A DNA stretch of 26,064 nucleotides from Phaeoceros laevis (GCA_049999765.1 JBNGIQ010008988.1:1-26064), one strand, 5' to 3'; positions 10,358 to 19,170 are shown, counted from the first letter of the stretch. Numbers and translations: made by a program. The notes: generated by a model from the letters alone, not told the origin.

Positions 10358-13300
10358 ATGTAAGCTTGCAAAATTTTCCAAGTCCTTCAACCTCTCTTCT
10401 GCTAGCTAGCTAGCGCTAGGGCGCCAATAACTGCAATGTGAAAGCCGTACGTTAGTGCATTGGCATTGGCAACAGGTATACGGGTTCTGTGAAAGCGAGC
10501 TAACTCGCTTCTAATGCTGGTTGGTTGGTGGTTTATTATTAGGGGGAGGCTTCTGCCCTTCGCTTTCAGCGACCATGAGGACGACGAGGCCGGGACGTCT
10601 GGGTCCGACAGCCACGAGGGGGAGTACTCGCCGGGGCTATCAGCCATAGAGGGCGTACCTCTGCAGCAGCCTTTGGACCCCGAGGAGTTCCGAAAGTACG
10701 CGTACCAGATGGTGGACTTCCTGGCGGACTACTACAGCACGGTGGCCGACTACCCCGTCCGCAGCCAAGTCGCGGTACCTACGTTTACCAACAATCCATC
10801 ATTCAATTCATTTCTTCAACCCCACGATCCCCGCAGTATACTGGAATTCATTCATTCCGTCCTCGAATTCATGCACTGCCAAGTTGTAACCGATTCTGTG
10901 GTTGCCTGTCTGCAGCCGGGATACCTCGCCCCGCTTCTTCCGTCCGATGCCCCCACTATGCCAGACTCCTTCCAGGATGTGATGGCCGGTACGCAGCCAG
11001 CTACACTATCGATGTATACCCGTACGCATGTACGGATGCAAGGTTTTTGATACAAGTTCACCAGCAGTGCGATGATTAGATTCGTGTCTAATGCTGGCCG
11101 TGGCCTGCCTTGAATTGGCTGCCTGCAGATGTGCAAACGAAAATCATACCGGGCATCACGCACTGGCAGAGCCCCAGCTTCTTCGCCTACTTCGGCGCGC
11201 CGGCCAGCACGGCGTCGCTGCTGGGCGACATGCTCTCCTCGGGACTCAACATCGTCGGCTTCAGCTGGATCGCCTCGCCGGCCGCTACCGAGCTCGAGAT
11301 CGTGGTGCTCAACTGGCTCGGCAAGATGCTCAACCTGCCATCCAAGTTCCTCTCACCTGGTACGGACGTTCCTCCCTCCGTCCCTTGGGAAAAGCTAGGA
11401 AAGTGTTGAAACTAGAGCTTCGGTTATGGCAGAGGGTAGACTATTCGTGAAAAATCGTAACCGCGTGTGCCTTGCGCAGGCCCAGGCGGGGGGGTGTTAC
11501 AGGGGACCACCTGTGAGGCGGTGCTGGTCACGCTGGTGGCAGCCCGGGACCGTGTTACGCACAAGCTCGCGGCCGCGCAGGGGCTGACCGCGGCGGCGGT
11601 TCTGGAGCGGCTTGTCGTTTACGCGTCGGACCAGGCGCACTGCATGGTCATCAAGTCCAGCAAGGTTGGTTTGGTGTGGTGCTTCCTGGCCGCTTGCTCC
11701 CGTTCCAAGCAATTTAACTTTAGGGATCAACGCAGCTTTTTCATGGTTCATTGACTGTTCATGCTGCCTGCAGATTGCCGGCATTCTCCCTGAAAACATC
11801 AGAATTCTTCCCACCACCGCAGCTGCAAATTTCGCCCTTGCACCTAAGACGCTTCGGCAAGCGGTGGCCGAGGATTTGGCTTCTGGACTGATTCCCTTCT
11901 TCCTGGCTGCAACGGTGAGCAGAGCGCTCATTTGAAACCCTTGCTTGCTTTCAAGATGTTTTCTGCTGCAACACTGTTTGCCTTCTTAGTTTTGAGAAAG
12001 TTCTGATGAATAAGACCTGTGCGTGTGTGTGTGCTGCTGCCTTCTGTAGGTCGGGACTACTTCATCGGGTGCTGTGGATCCCATTGCCAAGCTGGGAGTG
12101 ATTGCAAATGTGAGTGGACAATCCGTCTTCTCCTGCCTCGGGCTCACCTCGTTTGAATAACATTTGGGTCTTGAACAGCTACTGCATTTTCGATTCACTT
12201 ATTCTGTTTTGAAAGAAACTCCTGGCTGGCCTGACTGAGGGGATGCGTGGCTTGGAACAGGACAACTCCATGTGGTTTCATGTGGACGCAGCCTATGCAG
12301 GCTCGGCTTGCATCTGTCCCGAGTACCAGCACCACCTGGACGGCCTCCAGAAGGCGGATTCCTTCAGCTTCAATGCCCACAAGTGGCTCCTCACAACATT
12401 CGGTTGCTGCTGTCTCTGGGTCCAGGTACTTTGAACGTTATTTCGCCCTAACCCTACTCAACTTCTTCCCCCAGTAATTATAGCCAAGGTTATGTGGAAA
12501 CTCTTGCTCAAACATGAACAGCTTTCTGCACACACCACGAGTTCGACTTGATAAATGCGCAATAATGTTTGCAGGATTCCGAACCGTTGGTGGCAGCACT
12601 GACTACAAATGCAGAGTACCTCCGAAATAAGGTGAGAGTGATGAACCGATTGATCCAGTCGCTCGTGGCAGCACACAAATGTGTGTATGAATGCATCAAG
12701 GGTTCTCGGAAGTTGCTGACAGACTCTTGTTCGTAATCAGGCAACTGAAGCAAAGCTGGTGACTGACTTCAAGGATTGGCAAGTTCCACTCAGCCGTGGC
12801 TTCAGGTACCTGATTTTTTGTGTACATGCCTACATGGACGGATAGATGTGTTGGGCACCTTGCATCTCTATGGATCTTTTGCTCATCCTTGCTTGTAACA
12901 GAGCTTTGAAGCTGTGGATGGTGCTGCGGATGCATGGGACCACTGGGCTACGTGCTTACATCCGGTCTCAGGCTCAGATAGCAAAACATTTTGAGTCTCT
13001 TGTGCTCCAGGACTCAAGATTTGAGGTATGTTACTAGTTAACCTTCAAGTCAATGGCAGCTACTGGTTAGTTGAAGTTATGTTTCCAGGCAAGTTCACAA
13101 CCCTTGCTGGGGGCTGATCATTTCCTGTGTCTGCAAACAATCTTCAAGGTTCTGGTGCCAACGCTGTTCAGCCTGGTGTGCTTCCGCTTGAAGCCTCCTT
13201 CCGGTGACAAGGACAATGGCTACGCCCTCAACACCAAGCTTCTGGACGCTTTGAACAGCAAGGGCACATGCTTTCTCACTCATACTGTAAGTTGCTCTTT

Positions 13301-13467
13301 GCAAAACCGGCTAACCTTGTGAATGAATGAACGAATGAATGACTGAATGGGCATGGCTCCATCCTGATCATGACCTTGAATGCATATATTGTCTACAGGT
13401 ACTGTCAGGTGTCTACACTATACGCCTGGCTGTTGGATCCACACTATCTCAGGAGTGCCATGTATAA
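10358..13467 (+). CDS. Aromatic L-amino acid decarboxylase (group II, PLP-dependent), 13 coding exons, early stop
   Basis: The product should decarboxylate aromatic amino acids such as tyrosine or tryptophan in the cytosol. Coding exons: 10358-10359, 10543-10774, 10916-10988, 11129-11359, 11480-11664, 11774-11914, 12050-12109, 12261-12425, 12575-12631, 12741-12805, 12902-13025, 13149-13286, 13399-13467. All introns are GT/AG and the sum is 1542 bp (513 residues plus stop). The start ATG is assembled from AT (10358-10359) and G (10543); frame and splice sites fit exactly. Family motifs: [39 protein letters not shown] with the ring-stacking His233; HVDAAYAG with Asp317 for the PLP nitrogen; NAHKW with the Schiff-base Lys349. 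The mobile-loop residue is Tyr378 (EYLRNK), 29 residues after the lysine as in human DDC, which points to decarboxylase rather than aldehyde synthase activity. The frame stops at TAA 13465-13467, before the usual last helix, yet stays open beyond. It is either a recently damaged gene or a truncated but folded enzyme. Substrate preference is not decidable here. Confidence 0.9.
13321..13350. repeat. GAAT-type tetranucleotide repeat in intron 12
   Basis: Imperfect GAAT/GAAC units (GAATGAATGAACGAATGAATGACTGAAT) lie just after exon 12 of the decarboxylase gene. A simple sequence tract with no other feature. Confidence 0.75.
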
Positions 13468-13989
13468 GCTGCGTGGGCTGGCCTGCAAGAGGAGGCAACA
13501 CGGCTGCTGAATGTGCAAACAAGCGACGTCATCCAGTACATTGGTAAATCCCACAAGCAATATATACATGATTGATGATTGAATGCCAGGCTTAAACTTC
13601 CTGCTGACCGGACCACCTCTGTATGTTGAGCAGAGACAAAAGACCTGAGCTCATGTGCGGACCCCTACTCAACCTGCCGCATCCATGAGATCAGCAAGGC
13701 CGTGGAGCCAAAGCGTTCAGCAGTGACGCTGTGGAGCTGGCTGCGCAAACAAAAATGGTCGCGCTCAAAAAGATCCACGGTGGTGAGTACTAGTAAGTCA
13801 GTTGGGTCAACCATGTTGGTATGGTGGGATTCCGGTTGTTTCAGATGTTGCTAATGATCAAACTGCTTGCTTGATGTGCAGGATTGTGGAGTATTCCACC
13901 AGACAACAGAAACAATTGATCAGATACCAAAGCCGTTAAGTCATCGGCCCATTTTGAGAGGAAGAGAAACATGCTTAGGGCCGAAGTGA
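13468..13989 (+). pseudogene. Post-stop 3' exons of the decarboxylase gene
   Basis: After the TAA at 13465-13467 the same frame continues AAWAGLQEEATRLL, which is the expected C-terminal helix of plant aromatic decarboxylases. It then runs to a canonical donor after 13543. Two more segments keep the frame: 13634-13782 (preceded by CAG, followed by GTGAGT) and 13882-13989 (preceded by GTGCAG, ending in TGA 13987-13989). Together they give 110 residues. The last 95 or so, with HEISKAVEPKRSAVTLWSWL, are not a known family and would be an unusual extension. The preserved phase across two introns argues that the longer protein was once made; a CAA to TAA change would explain the stop. Confidence 0.6.
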
Positions 13990-14580
13990 CCCGGCGACGG
14001 CATATGTACAACACTTTTGTGGTCGGCCTTATTCGGCCTTATACTTCGTCCTTCATTTTTCTGGCATTATTTCGGTCTATTATTTCCGAATACGGATTTG
14101 AACCTGGAACCAGCAGTCTCAGTTCCATAATAAGAAACGACGTTTCTTTGAATTCAAGAACGCCGTGTCTAGAGAAAACTTTTTTGTATTGAGCGTTTAT
14201 TATGTAAAATGTGTCCATTATTTCCAACAAAAAAGTGTGGTCTTGTTGTTGAGAAGTTGCTTTATGCCCACGGTGGAGATGGTGTGAGGGAACAAAGCAT
14301 CGAACCCGAAGGCGAAGATGGTATTGAGAGGTTATGCCCGTTATGCCCAAGTTGGACATGGTGTAATGGAATGTTTGAGTTTGACCTGTCGCGCTCCTTA
14401 TCTAGCGGTTCCAAATAATGAAACATTTGTTTGCCTTAGCGGTCAGCCTACAACAAACAGCAACGACTCCTCTTTGCACATTTTATTGAGTTGGTATAGC
14501 GATGTCGATATGGATAGAGAACGGTCCAGCAGCAGTGTGGGCTGGCTAATGTAACGCTAGCTTTAGAGAGTTTCGCCAAG
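13990..14580. other. Intergenic stretch without recognised gene
   Basis: AT-rich DNA between the decarboxylase and the HAD-domain fragment. Several short frames are open but none resembles a known protein. The TenA domain that precedes the HAD domain in plant TH2 proteins would be expected here and is absent. Confidence 0.5.
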
Positions 14581-15655
14581 ATGGGGATAGACCCTCGTCT
14601 GGAGCCTACAGTAAGAGCCTACCTCAACACCACCAAAGAACTTCCAGGCTCTGCATCTGCTGTCAAACCATTGTTTGGCGATTCCAGCAGCCTTCGCAAG
14701 ATCCTCAAACAGCTCGCAGGACTGGAGAGAGCTATCAATACGGTAAGCTTGCTTGCTCCTGAGAAGAATCTGAATTGGGTACAATGCGTGGTCGTGAAAA
14801 CTTTCATGAACTTGCTCATGAATGACCAAACCGTCTTAAGCTTGTTGAACTAAAGTTGCCACTTGCTGGTGAACTTGAAATTGTAGAAGGTAATTACAAC
14901 TGGTATCTTGGGAGGTTTGATTCAGATCTGCTGGAGAGCGGGCCACAATGCAAAGCAACTGCCTAGAGTTTTTGTCTCGACTAACATCTGTGGGCACTAC
15001 AGTTCACGTCATTTCGGCCAATTGGTCAAGAGACATTATCTACGGAGGCCTCTTCTCTCTGCATCGTAAGACTGCAACTGGCATTGCAAGTGCTTTCACA
15101 AACTTGCGCTGGACAATATGCATACATGGGCAATCGGAAGCTTCAGGACAAAATTCAAACTCTGACAAATTTAATTTCTTGCATTTGCAGAGGAACGATT
15201 GTTTGTGCACAGCAACGACCTAGAGTACACGAGACGAGTGGGAAGAATCCAGCGGGTACTTGGAAAACCGGGTTACCAGTGCTGCAGACAAGGAAACTAT
15301 CCAGCAGACTCTGAGGAAACTCGCAAACTCACAGCAGCAAGCGAAAATGGTGGTCTACTTTGGGGACGCTCACACCGATCTGCTGGTCCTGCTAGACGCC
15401 GATCTGGGCATCGTGATGGGCAAGAGACCTGCGCTTCGAAATTTGCTGGAGAAGCACGGAATCCGGATGCTCAAGTTGAATGAAGCTGTAACTGCTTTGT
15501 CAGCAGGGTCGGACACGGCGAGGACAGGGCGAGGACAGGGCCCCCATGGCACCGTGCTTGCGGCGGGGATGTTATTGACAAGAATGCTCACCCCATTCCA
15601 GTTGGGATCCTCCAAATTTTCGCAAATGTGCCCAAATAGATGTATATCTCGGTAG
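14581..15655 (+). pseudogene. TH2-like HAD phosphatase domain, no TenA domain, frameshifted (copy A)
   Basis: In plants TH2 is a TenA-HAD protein that dephosphorylates thiamin monophosphate. Only the HAD half is visible. Recognised pieces: LRKILKQLAGLERA (14693 on) before a GTAAGC donor; an exon at about 14936-15065 with AGER then CLEFLSRLTSVGTTVHVIS, matching AGERL...GCxxFF and the ILSYCWCxDLI region; a phase-matched intron (GTAAG at 15066, TTTGCAG ending 15190); then LFVHSNDLEY, equivalent to the EIHANEF strand. Near 15231-15244 the frame must shift by one base to reach ENRVTSAADKETIQ. It then reads the HAD motif IV block FGDAHTDLLVLLDADLGIVM and LLEKHGIRMLKLNEAV. The tail after 15508 (ALSAGSD...) is unlike TH2 and ends at TAG 15653-15655. 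The exon between the two first pieces is unresolved, and the first catalytic aspartate motif is not seen, so activity is unlikely unless 5' exons lie elsewhere. Confidence 0.65.
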
Positions 15656-16016
15656 ATCAGATTTTTTTAAGTAAATTTATTGTGTACATCTCGGTAGAAT
15701 ATTTGTTTGCTCCAGAATACAAAGCCTATATAAGGAGCAAAGAGCGTAGGTAAGGAGCGAGGTAACCCTCTACTTTCGGGAGTTGTGAGAGTGGAACTCT
15801 TGGTTACTTTGCATTCTTGAGTCCTCTCTTTTTGTGTGTTGCATTAGGTAGGAGGCCTAGTTTCCTTAATTTGTGGTTGGTACTCATTGTTTATTGATAC
15901 TCATTGTGACACTGTACTTACTTACTCTGTTGTTTATTTAACTTGTGTACTAGTTGTTTATTGACTTGTCTTTTCATAAACCTGTAGAATTTCAACTTTA
16001 GGAACCAGCAACAACA
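15656..16016 (+). promoter_or_regulatory. Upstream region and leader of the EPF-like gene
   Basis: A TATA box, CTATATAAGG, sits at 15727-15735, about 285 bp before the EPF-like start codon, so a leader of roughly 255 nt is implied. The stretch is AT-rich with many TTG and TTTA words; a leader intron is possible but not provable. The start ATG (16017) is in an A/C-rich context (AACAACAATGGC), favourable for plant initiation. Confidence 0.45.
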
Positions 16017-16415
16017 ATGGCAACAATGGCTGCAACCAAGACATGGTGCTTTTTGTTTTTCGTGGGAATGATAACTCTCTTGTCCGCACATCATGTCAAG
16101 GGTGATGTTGAAGTATTCTGTATTCCACCACGTGTGATTGTGGAATCACCACGTGTGATTGTGGAATCTTCAGGATTATTAACTGCTACTCCAAACATTG
16201 GGTCCCAACCTCCAAACTGCTTTGGCCGATGCCAAGGATGCGATGTTTGTGAGTTGGCNNNNNNNNNNCCAAACTGCTTTGGCCGATGCCAAGGATGCGA
16301 TGTTTGTGAGTTGGCACGGGTGGAGGATTGTTCTAAACCACCTAAGCAACGTATGGCACTTTGGGGATGTGCATGTGATCATCAGCTTTACGGGTGGGCT
16401 GGCCAGCGTAACTAA
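16017..16415 (+). CDS. EPF-like (EPFL) secreted cysteine-rich peptide, gap-interrupted
   Basis: The frame encodes a small secreted peptide resembling EPIDERMAL PATTERNING FACTOR-like signals, which act through ERECTA/TMM receptors in stomatal and tissue patterning. A signal peptide is clear: polar start, then WCFLFFVGMITLLSA. A spacer follows with an 18-bp tandem duplication (PRVIVES twice). The C-terminal domain begins GSQPPNCFGRCQGCDVCEL, matching the EPF signature GSxPPxCxxKCxxCxPC, and ends WGCACDHQLYGW, matching the terminal W-x-C-x-C core. It has seven cysteines in this domain, one more than the six of the simplest family members. A 10-N gap (16259-16268) lies inside the domain, and the 47 bp before it are repeated after it, giving 57 extra bases that keep the frame. 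If the overlap is collapsed the protein is 113 residues rather than 132. No intron is needed. Confidence 0.7.
   Translation: MATMAATKTWCFLFFVGMITLLSAHHVKGDVEVFCIPPRVIVESPRVIVESSGLLTATPNIGSQPPNCFGRCQGCDVCELXXXXPNCFGRCQGCDVCELARVEDCSKPPKQRMALWGCACDHQLYGWAGQRN
16128..16168 (+). repeat. 18-bp tandem duplication in the EPF-like spacer
   Basis: CCACGTGTGATTGTGGAAT occurs twice in tandem (period 18 bp), adding PRVIVES a second time to the propeptide. Each unit carries a CACGTG palindrome. It changes only the spacer between signal peptide and cysteine domain. Confidence 0.85.
16259..16268. other. Assembly gap 1 (10 N) with duplicated flanks
   Basis: Ten N. The 47 bp before it (16212-16258) are identical to the 47 bp after it (16269-16315). 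This is what unmerged overlapping contig ends look like, so little or no sequence is probably missing. Confidence 0.95.
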
Positions 16416-16956
16416 TGTCACATAAGCTTTTGTTCGTGCATAGTGTGTCATAGGCCTTCCGAAGTAAGTAGATGGCATGAGGCTTTTGTTTATATATAGT
16501 TGTCAGACGAGCCTTTGACAATAAGTAGATGCCATGAGGCTTCCTTTGTAAGATTGTCATTCATGAGCCTTTGGAAAACTTCAAGGCGAAATGATATTTT
16601 TGTGTGTTGATCAATAGTGATTATCACAATCCTTTGTGTATTGAAGATGTACTTTTTTTGTAAATGGAAGACTTTGGTTTCCAATGTTTTAGGTCCATTT
16701 TAAAATTTAAAGCAAATAGCTTTAAATACATGATAATTTTTCAAACATCATATTCTAGAATCTAAATAGCTTCCCCTTTATGCCATTCTTTTATACTTAG
16801 CAAGTTGGAATTTCATTACTGTAAACAAGTTGGACATTGTACAAGTCAATTGCACTGTATGCCAACATGTTTATGAGGTGGAAGGCCTGCAATGGTAAGA
16901 TGTGGTTCTGCGAGGAGCAGCAAAAGTTGCAAGAGGGCACCATGACAGGTCATTTT
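16405..16956 (+). repeat. Segmental duplication block, copy 1
   Basis: From the end of the EPF-like gene (including its stop codon region) to CATGACAGGTCATTT, this matches 20484-21018 with many substitutions and small indels. Shared stretches include AAGTAAGTAGATGGCA, TTCATGAGCCTTTGGAAAAC, CACAATCC...TTTGTGTATTGAAG and CCTGCAATGGTAAGATGTGGTT. Copy 1 also contains two internal units of about 57 bp around AAGTAGATG(G/C)CATGAGGCTT. It probably includes the 3' untranslated region of the EPF-like gene. Confidence 0.75.
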
Positions 16957-16967
16957 GCATATCTTGC

Positions 16968-16977
16968 NNNNNNNNNN
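16968..16977. other. Assembly gap 2 (10 N) with an 11-bp flank repeat
   Basis: Ten N. GCATATCTTGC stands on both sides (16957-16967 and 16978-16988). As with the first gap this suggests a join of overlapping ends, but the overlap is short and the sequence to the right is a copy of PPR coding DNA, so a wrong join is possible. Confidence 0.9.
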
Positions 16978-16981
16978 GCAT

Positions 16982-17045
16982 ATCTTGCGCATAGGCTCCA
17001 ATCATAGCAGTCCAGGAAACCACATCCCGGGCCGACAGTGTGCTG
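16982..17045 (+). pseudogene. 64-bp fragment identical to the PPR gene
   Basis: ATCTTGCGCATAGGCTCC through GGGCCGACAGTGTGCTG is identical, as far as I can read, to 22205-22268 within the minus-strand PPR gene, in the same orientation relative to the window. It has no coding role here. It abuts gap 2 on the left and a TH2-like tail on the right, with CTG shared at the right junction. Confidence 0.9.
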
Positions 17046-17200
17046 CTGCTTTGTTAGCAGGGTCACTTTCCACATTCCGTGAGACAGGGGTGCTTTTTCG
17101 GGCCAAGGGATGGGAAGATGTGGAAAACTGTCTGTTTGGCTGCTAATTCTTACAACTGTCTAGTATATGTACTAGTAGTTCAGTAGCTGGGTGGTGTCCC
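17046..17200 (+). pseudogene. TH2-like C-terminal tail (copy C)
   Basis: This aligns with 19863-20020 (copy B): GCAGGGTC, TTTCCACATTCCG, ACAGGGGTGCT, TTTCGGGCCAAGGGATGGGA. Copy C reads GVLFRAKGWEDVENCLFGC then TAA (17144-17146), which fits the GTLYTVSSWAEIHAF-type end of plant TH2 HAD domains. It is the only one of the three copies with an intact-looking terminus; the preceding HAD motifs are missing here. Confidence 0.55.
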
Positions 17201-17205
17201 TATAC

Positions 17206-17263
17206 GTGGTCTCCCTCTCAACAATGCCTCCATGTGTGGTCTCCCTCTCAACAATGCCTCCAT
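17206..17263. repeat. 28-bp direct repeat, period 30
   Basis: GTGGTCTCCCTCTCAACAAT followed by GCCTCCAT occurs at 17206-17233 and 17236-17263. Non-coding and perfect over 28 bp. Confidence 0.85.
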
Positions 17264-17680
17264 ATCTCATGTGTTCGTGCATACGTGGTTACAACATCTG
17301 TTTGTCGCACACTGAAATGCGTTCCTCTCACTTTTCGCAGCTTTGACAAGCAATCAGACACAGCATTCCATCTGCAGAAAATTCATTATCTCTTCCACCT
17401 GGCTCAGCCACTTTACCGTTTCCCATGTGAAAAGACATAGATATCGAGACAGCTGAAGCTGCCAATCGCTTGGTATTTCATAAGTTTCATTGGCCAGCAA
17501 TGATGACGGCATCTCAGATTCTCAGAGGTGTACCAGGGGACTTGTCCATTAATTTAAAGCAAGGGTCCGGGAGGTTGCAAAAAAAGCAAGTTTCGCCGTG
17601 CACCATAGCGGATTCCATACCTTTAAAGCTACTTCCTTGTGACACCGTCGGCCCGTGCTCCCTCCTTCCTTATGCTACTT
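17230..17680. other. Intergenic stretch upstream of the ankyrin gene
   Basis: No ankyrin-coding exon is visible here despite the truncated gene downstream. Just before that gene lies a short pyrimidine-rich simple repeat (ACTTCCTACT units, 17682-17716). Confidence 0.45.
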
Positions 17681-17682
17681 AG

Positions 17683-19170
17683 TACTTCTTACTTCCTACT
17701 ATACTTCCTACTTCCCGTGGAGGGCACGTTGCAGCGGTCGAGCTCTCGTTGCAGGCGCCGGAAGGAGTGGACGTGTTGATTCGGGATGGAGTTCGGGAGA
17801 GCACGCCATTCCTTTTGGCTTGCGCGATGCCCGGAGACAGCGTGGGTGTGGTGCGACGGCTGCTGGAGAGGGGCGCCGCCCAGCTCCATGATGCAGTCGG
17901 CGATGCGCAGGTGTCCCGACGTGTTCTTGCAGGCGTGGCTGCTGCTCCATGGAAGAGGCTGCGGGAAGCGTTGGTGCACAGAGTGGATGAGGCCAGCGTG
18001 AGGACTCCCTTCTCGCCTGGCGATTTCGAGGTGGACGACGAGGACGACGAAGCGGACAGGTGGAAGAGTAGGGGAGTCTCGCTCGGGAAACACAATGCGC
18101 TGCATCTGGCTGCCGCCCAGAACAACGCCAAAGTCGTGGATTACCTGCTGCAGCAGCCTGGCATTGATATCGATGCGAATGCCCGTGAAGGAGACTATGG
18201 AATGACCCCACTCCAGTGCGCGGTGAGGACCGGAGCTCTGGAGGCTTTGAAGGTACTGCTCGCCTGCAAGCAGGTGGATGTGAATGCCCAAGTCGAGTCG
18301 TCGGGAAGGATTCCAATTGCAAGGAAGGTGCCTTTGAGTGAAGCCGGTGCGGCCAAGGAGAGAGATTTTGTGGAGGGCAAATGCGGCAGGTTTTGGGACG
18401 GAGACACTGCTCTGCACCTCGCAATTCGTTTCGGCCCTTCCCAGATCGCCCTGCAATCCGTGTGCGAGCTCTGCAGATTGACGCATCTCCGACCCAGCAT
18501 CCGAAACGGTCCGAGCGGCGGAAGAGTTACAGCAGTGGAGGTGGCTCTCCAGAGATGGAACAGCGAGGTAGTATCAGACACAGTCCTTGAAGACAAGGAC
18601 AAGGACGCGACTGTGGCAGTGATTAACACCGTAGCCGAACATCGGGACATGGAGATGTTCGTGAATAGGAGGGAAGCCGACAAGAAGGCGATGCAAGACA
18701 CACTCGACGCTCTGCTGGTTGCTGCAACTCTAATAGCAGGCGCCACCTTCCAGGGCACCCTCCAACCCCCCGCTGGCCATGGGAGCACTTCTCCTGTGGA
18801 AGATTTTTGGGCGTTCAACGTGTCGTCGTTTTACCTATCCATGTGCTCCATTATCACAACTCTGGCGGCATTTTTTCCTCCGGGCCCCGCCGCATCCCTG
18901 CCACACTTGGAGGGGGTCACCAGCAAGCTGCGGGTGCAAATGGCCGTCTCTACACTCAGTACTGGGTTGGCCGTTCTGATGGGAGCAGCGGCATTTTCTG
19001 AAGCTTCGTATATCAGCTCGAGTGTGGACACCCATGTCCTCCTCCGCAGCCTGCGTCAGACTCTCTTCTACGTGGGCACAATGTGTGTTTGGTTCCTCGC
19101 CATGTATGCTAAAGCCAGCCCCACAATATTCGGCCGTGAGGCGCTGTTGCAGTTGAAGAGGGGACTGTAG
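17683..19170 (+). CDS. Ankyrin-repeat PGG-domain membrane protein, 5' part missing
   Basis: The family (ACD6/ITN1-like) has cytosolic ankyrin repeats followed by a membrane-embedded PGG domain and is linked to stress and defence signalling. The frame is open from 17683 (TAG at 17680-17682) to TAG 19168-19170. Ankyrin motifs: STPFLLACAMPGDSVGVVRR; NALHLAAAQNNAKVVDYLLQ; MTPLQCAVRTGALEALKVLL; DTALHLAIRFG. The PGG region begins KKAMQDTLDALLVAATLIAG and has TPPGG-like PPAGHG. Three hydrophobic helices follow (FYLSMCSIITTLAAFF, MAVSTLSTGLAVLMGAAAF, TLFYVGTMCVWFLAMYA). There is no ATG before the first repeat: the first in-frame ATG is at 17827, inside a repeat. A TTGCAG acceptor ends at 17754, so this is probably the last exon of a gene whose first exon I cannot find upstream. 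Alternatively it is a 5'-truncated copy. Confidence 0.8.
   Translation, partial: YFLLPTILPTSRGGHVAAVELSLQAPEGVDVLIRDGVRESTPFLLACAMPGDSVGVVRRLLERGAAQLHDAVGDAQVSRRVLAGVAAAPWKRLREALVHRVDEASVRTPFSPGDFEVDDEDDEADRWKSRGVSLGKHNALHLAAAQNNAKVVDYLLQQPGIDIDANAREGDYGMTPLQCAVRTGALEALKVLLACKQVDVNAQVESSGRIPIARKVPLSEAGAAKERDFVEGKCGRFWDGDTALHLAIRFGPSQIALQSVCELCRLTHLRPSIRNGPSGGRVTAVEVALQRWNSEVVSDTVLEDKDKDATVAVINTVAEHRDMEMFVNRREADKKAMQDTLDALLVAATLIAGATFQGTLQPPAGHGSTSPVEDFWAFNVSSFYLSMCSIITTLAAFFPPGPAASLPHLEGVTSKLRVQMAVSTLSTGLAVLMGAAAFSEASYISSSVDTHVLLRSLRQTLFYVGTMCVWFLAMYAKASPTIFGREALLQLKRGL

Noticed and set aside
10514-10542. ATG at 10514 as the decarboxylase start
   Set aside because: It would add [10 protein letters not shown], which reads like translated intron ending in TTATTATTAG. 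The split ATG from 10358-10359 plus 10543 fits splice sites and frame better, though it is unproven.
12741-12805. Decarboxylase as an aromatic aldehyde synthase, based on Phe in VTDFKDWQ
   Set aside because: That Phe is not the catalytic switch residue. Counting 29 residues from the Schiff-base lysine, as in human DDC (Lys303 to Tyr332), lands on Tyr378 in EYLRNK, so the decarboxylase-type tyrosine is present.
16968-16977. Open frame reading through gap 2 into the PPR fragment and TH2-like tail (16955-17146)
   Set aside because: It exists only because N bases are translated as unknown residues across a dubious join; the plus strand of the PPR piece is antisense to the PPR coding sequence.
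17689-18486. 265-codon minus-strand frame
   Set aside because: It is antisense to the ankyrin-PGG coding sequence, which has clear domain motifs; its composition is typical of a shadow frame.
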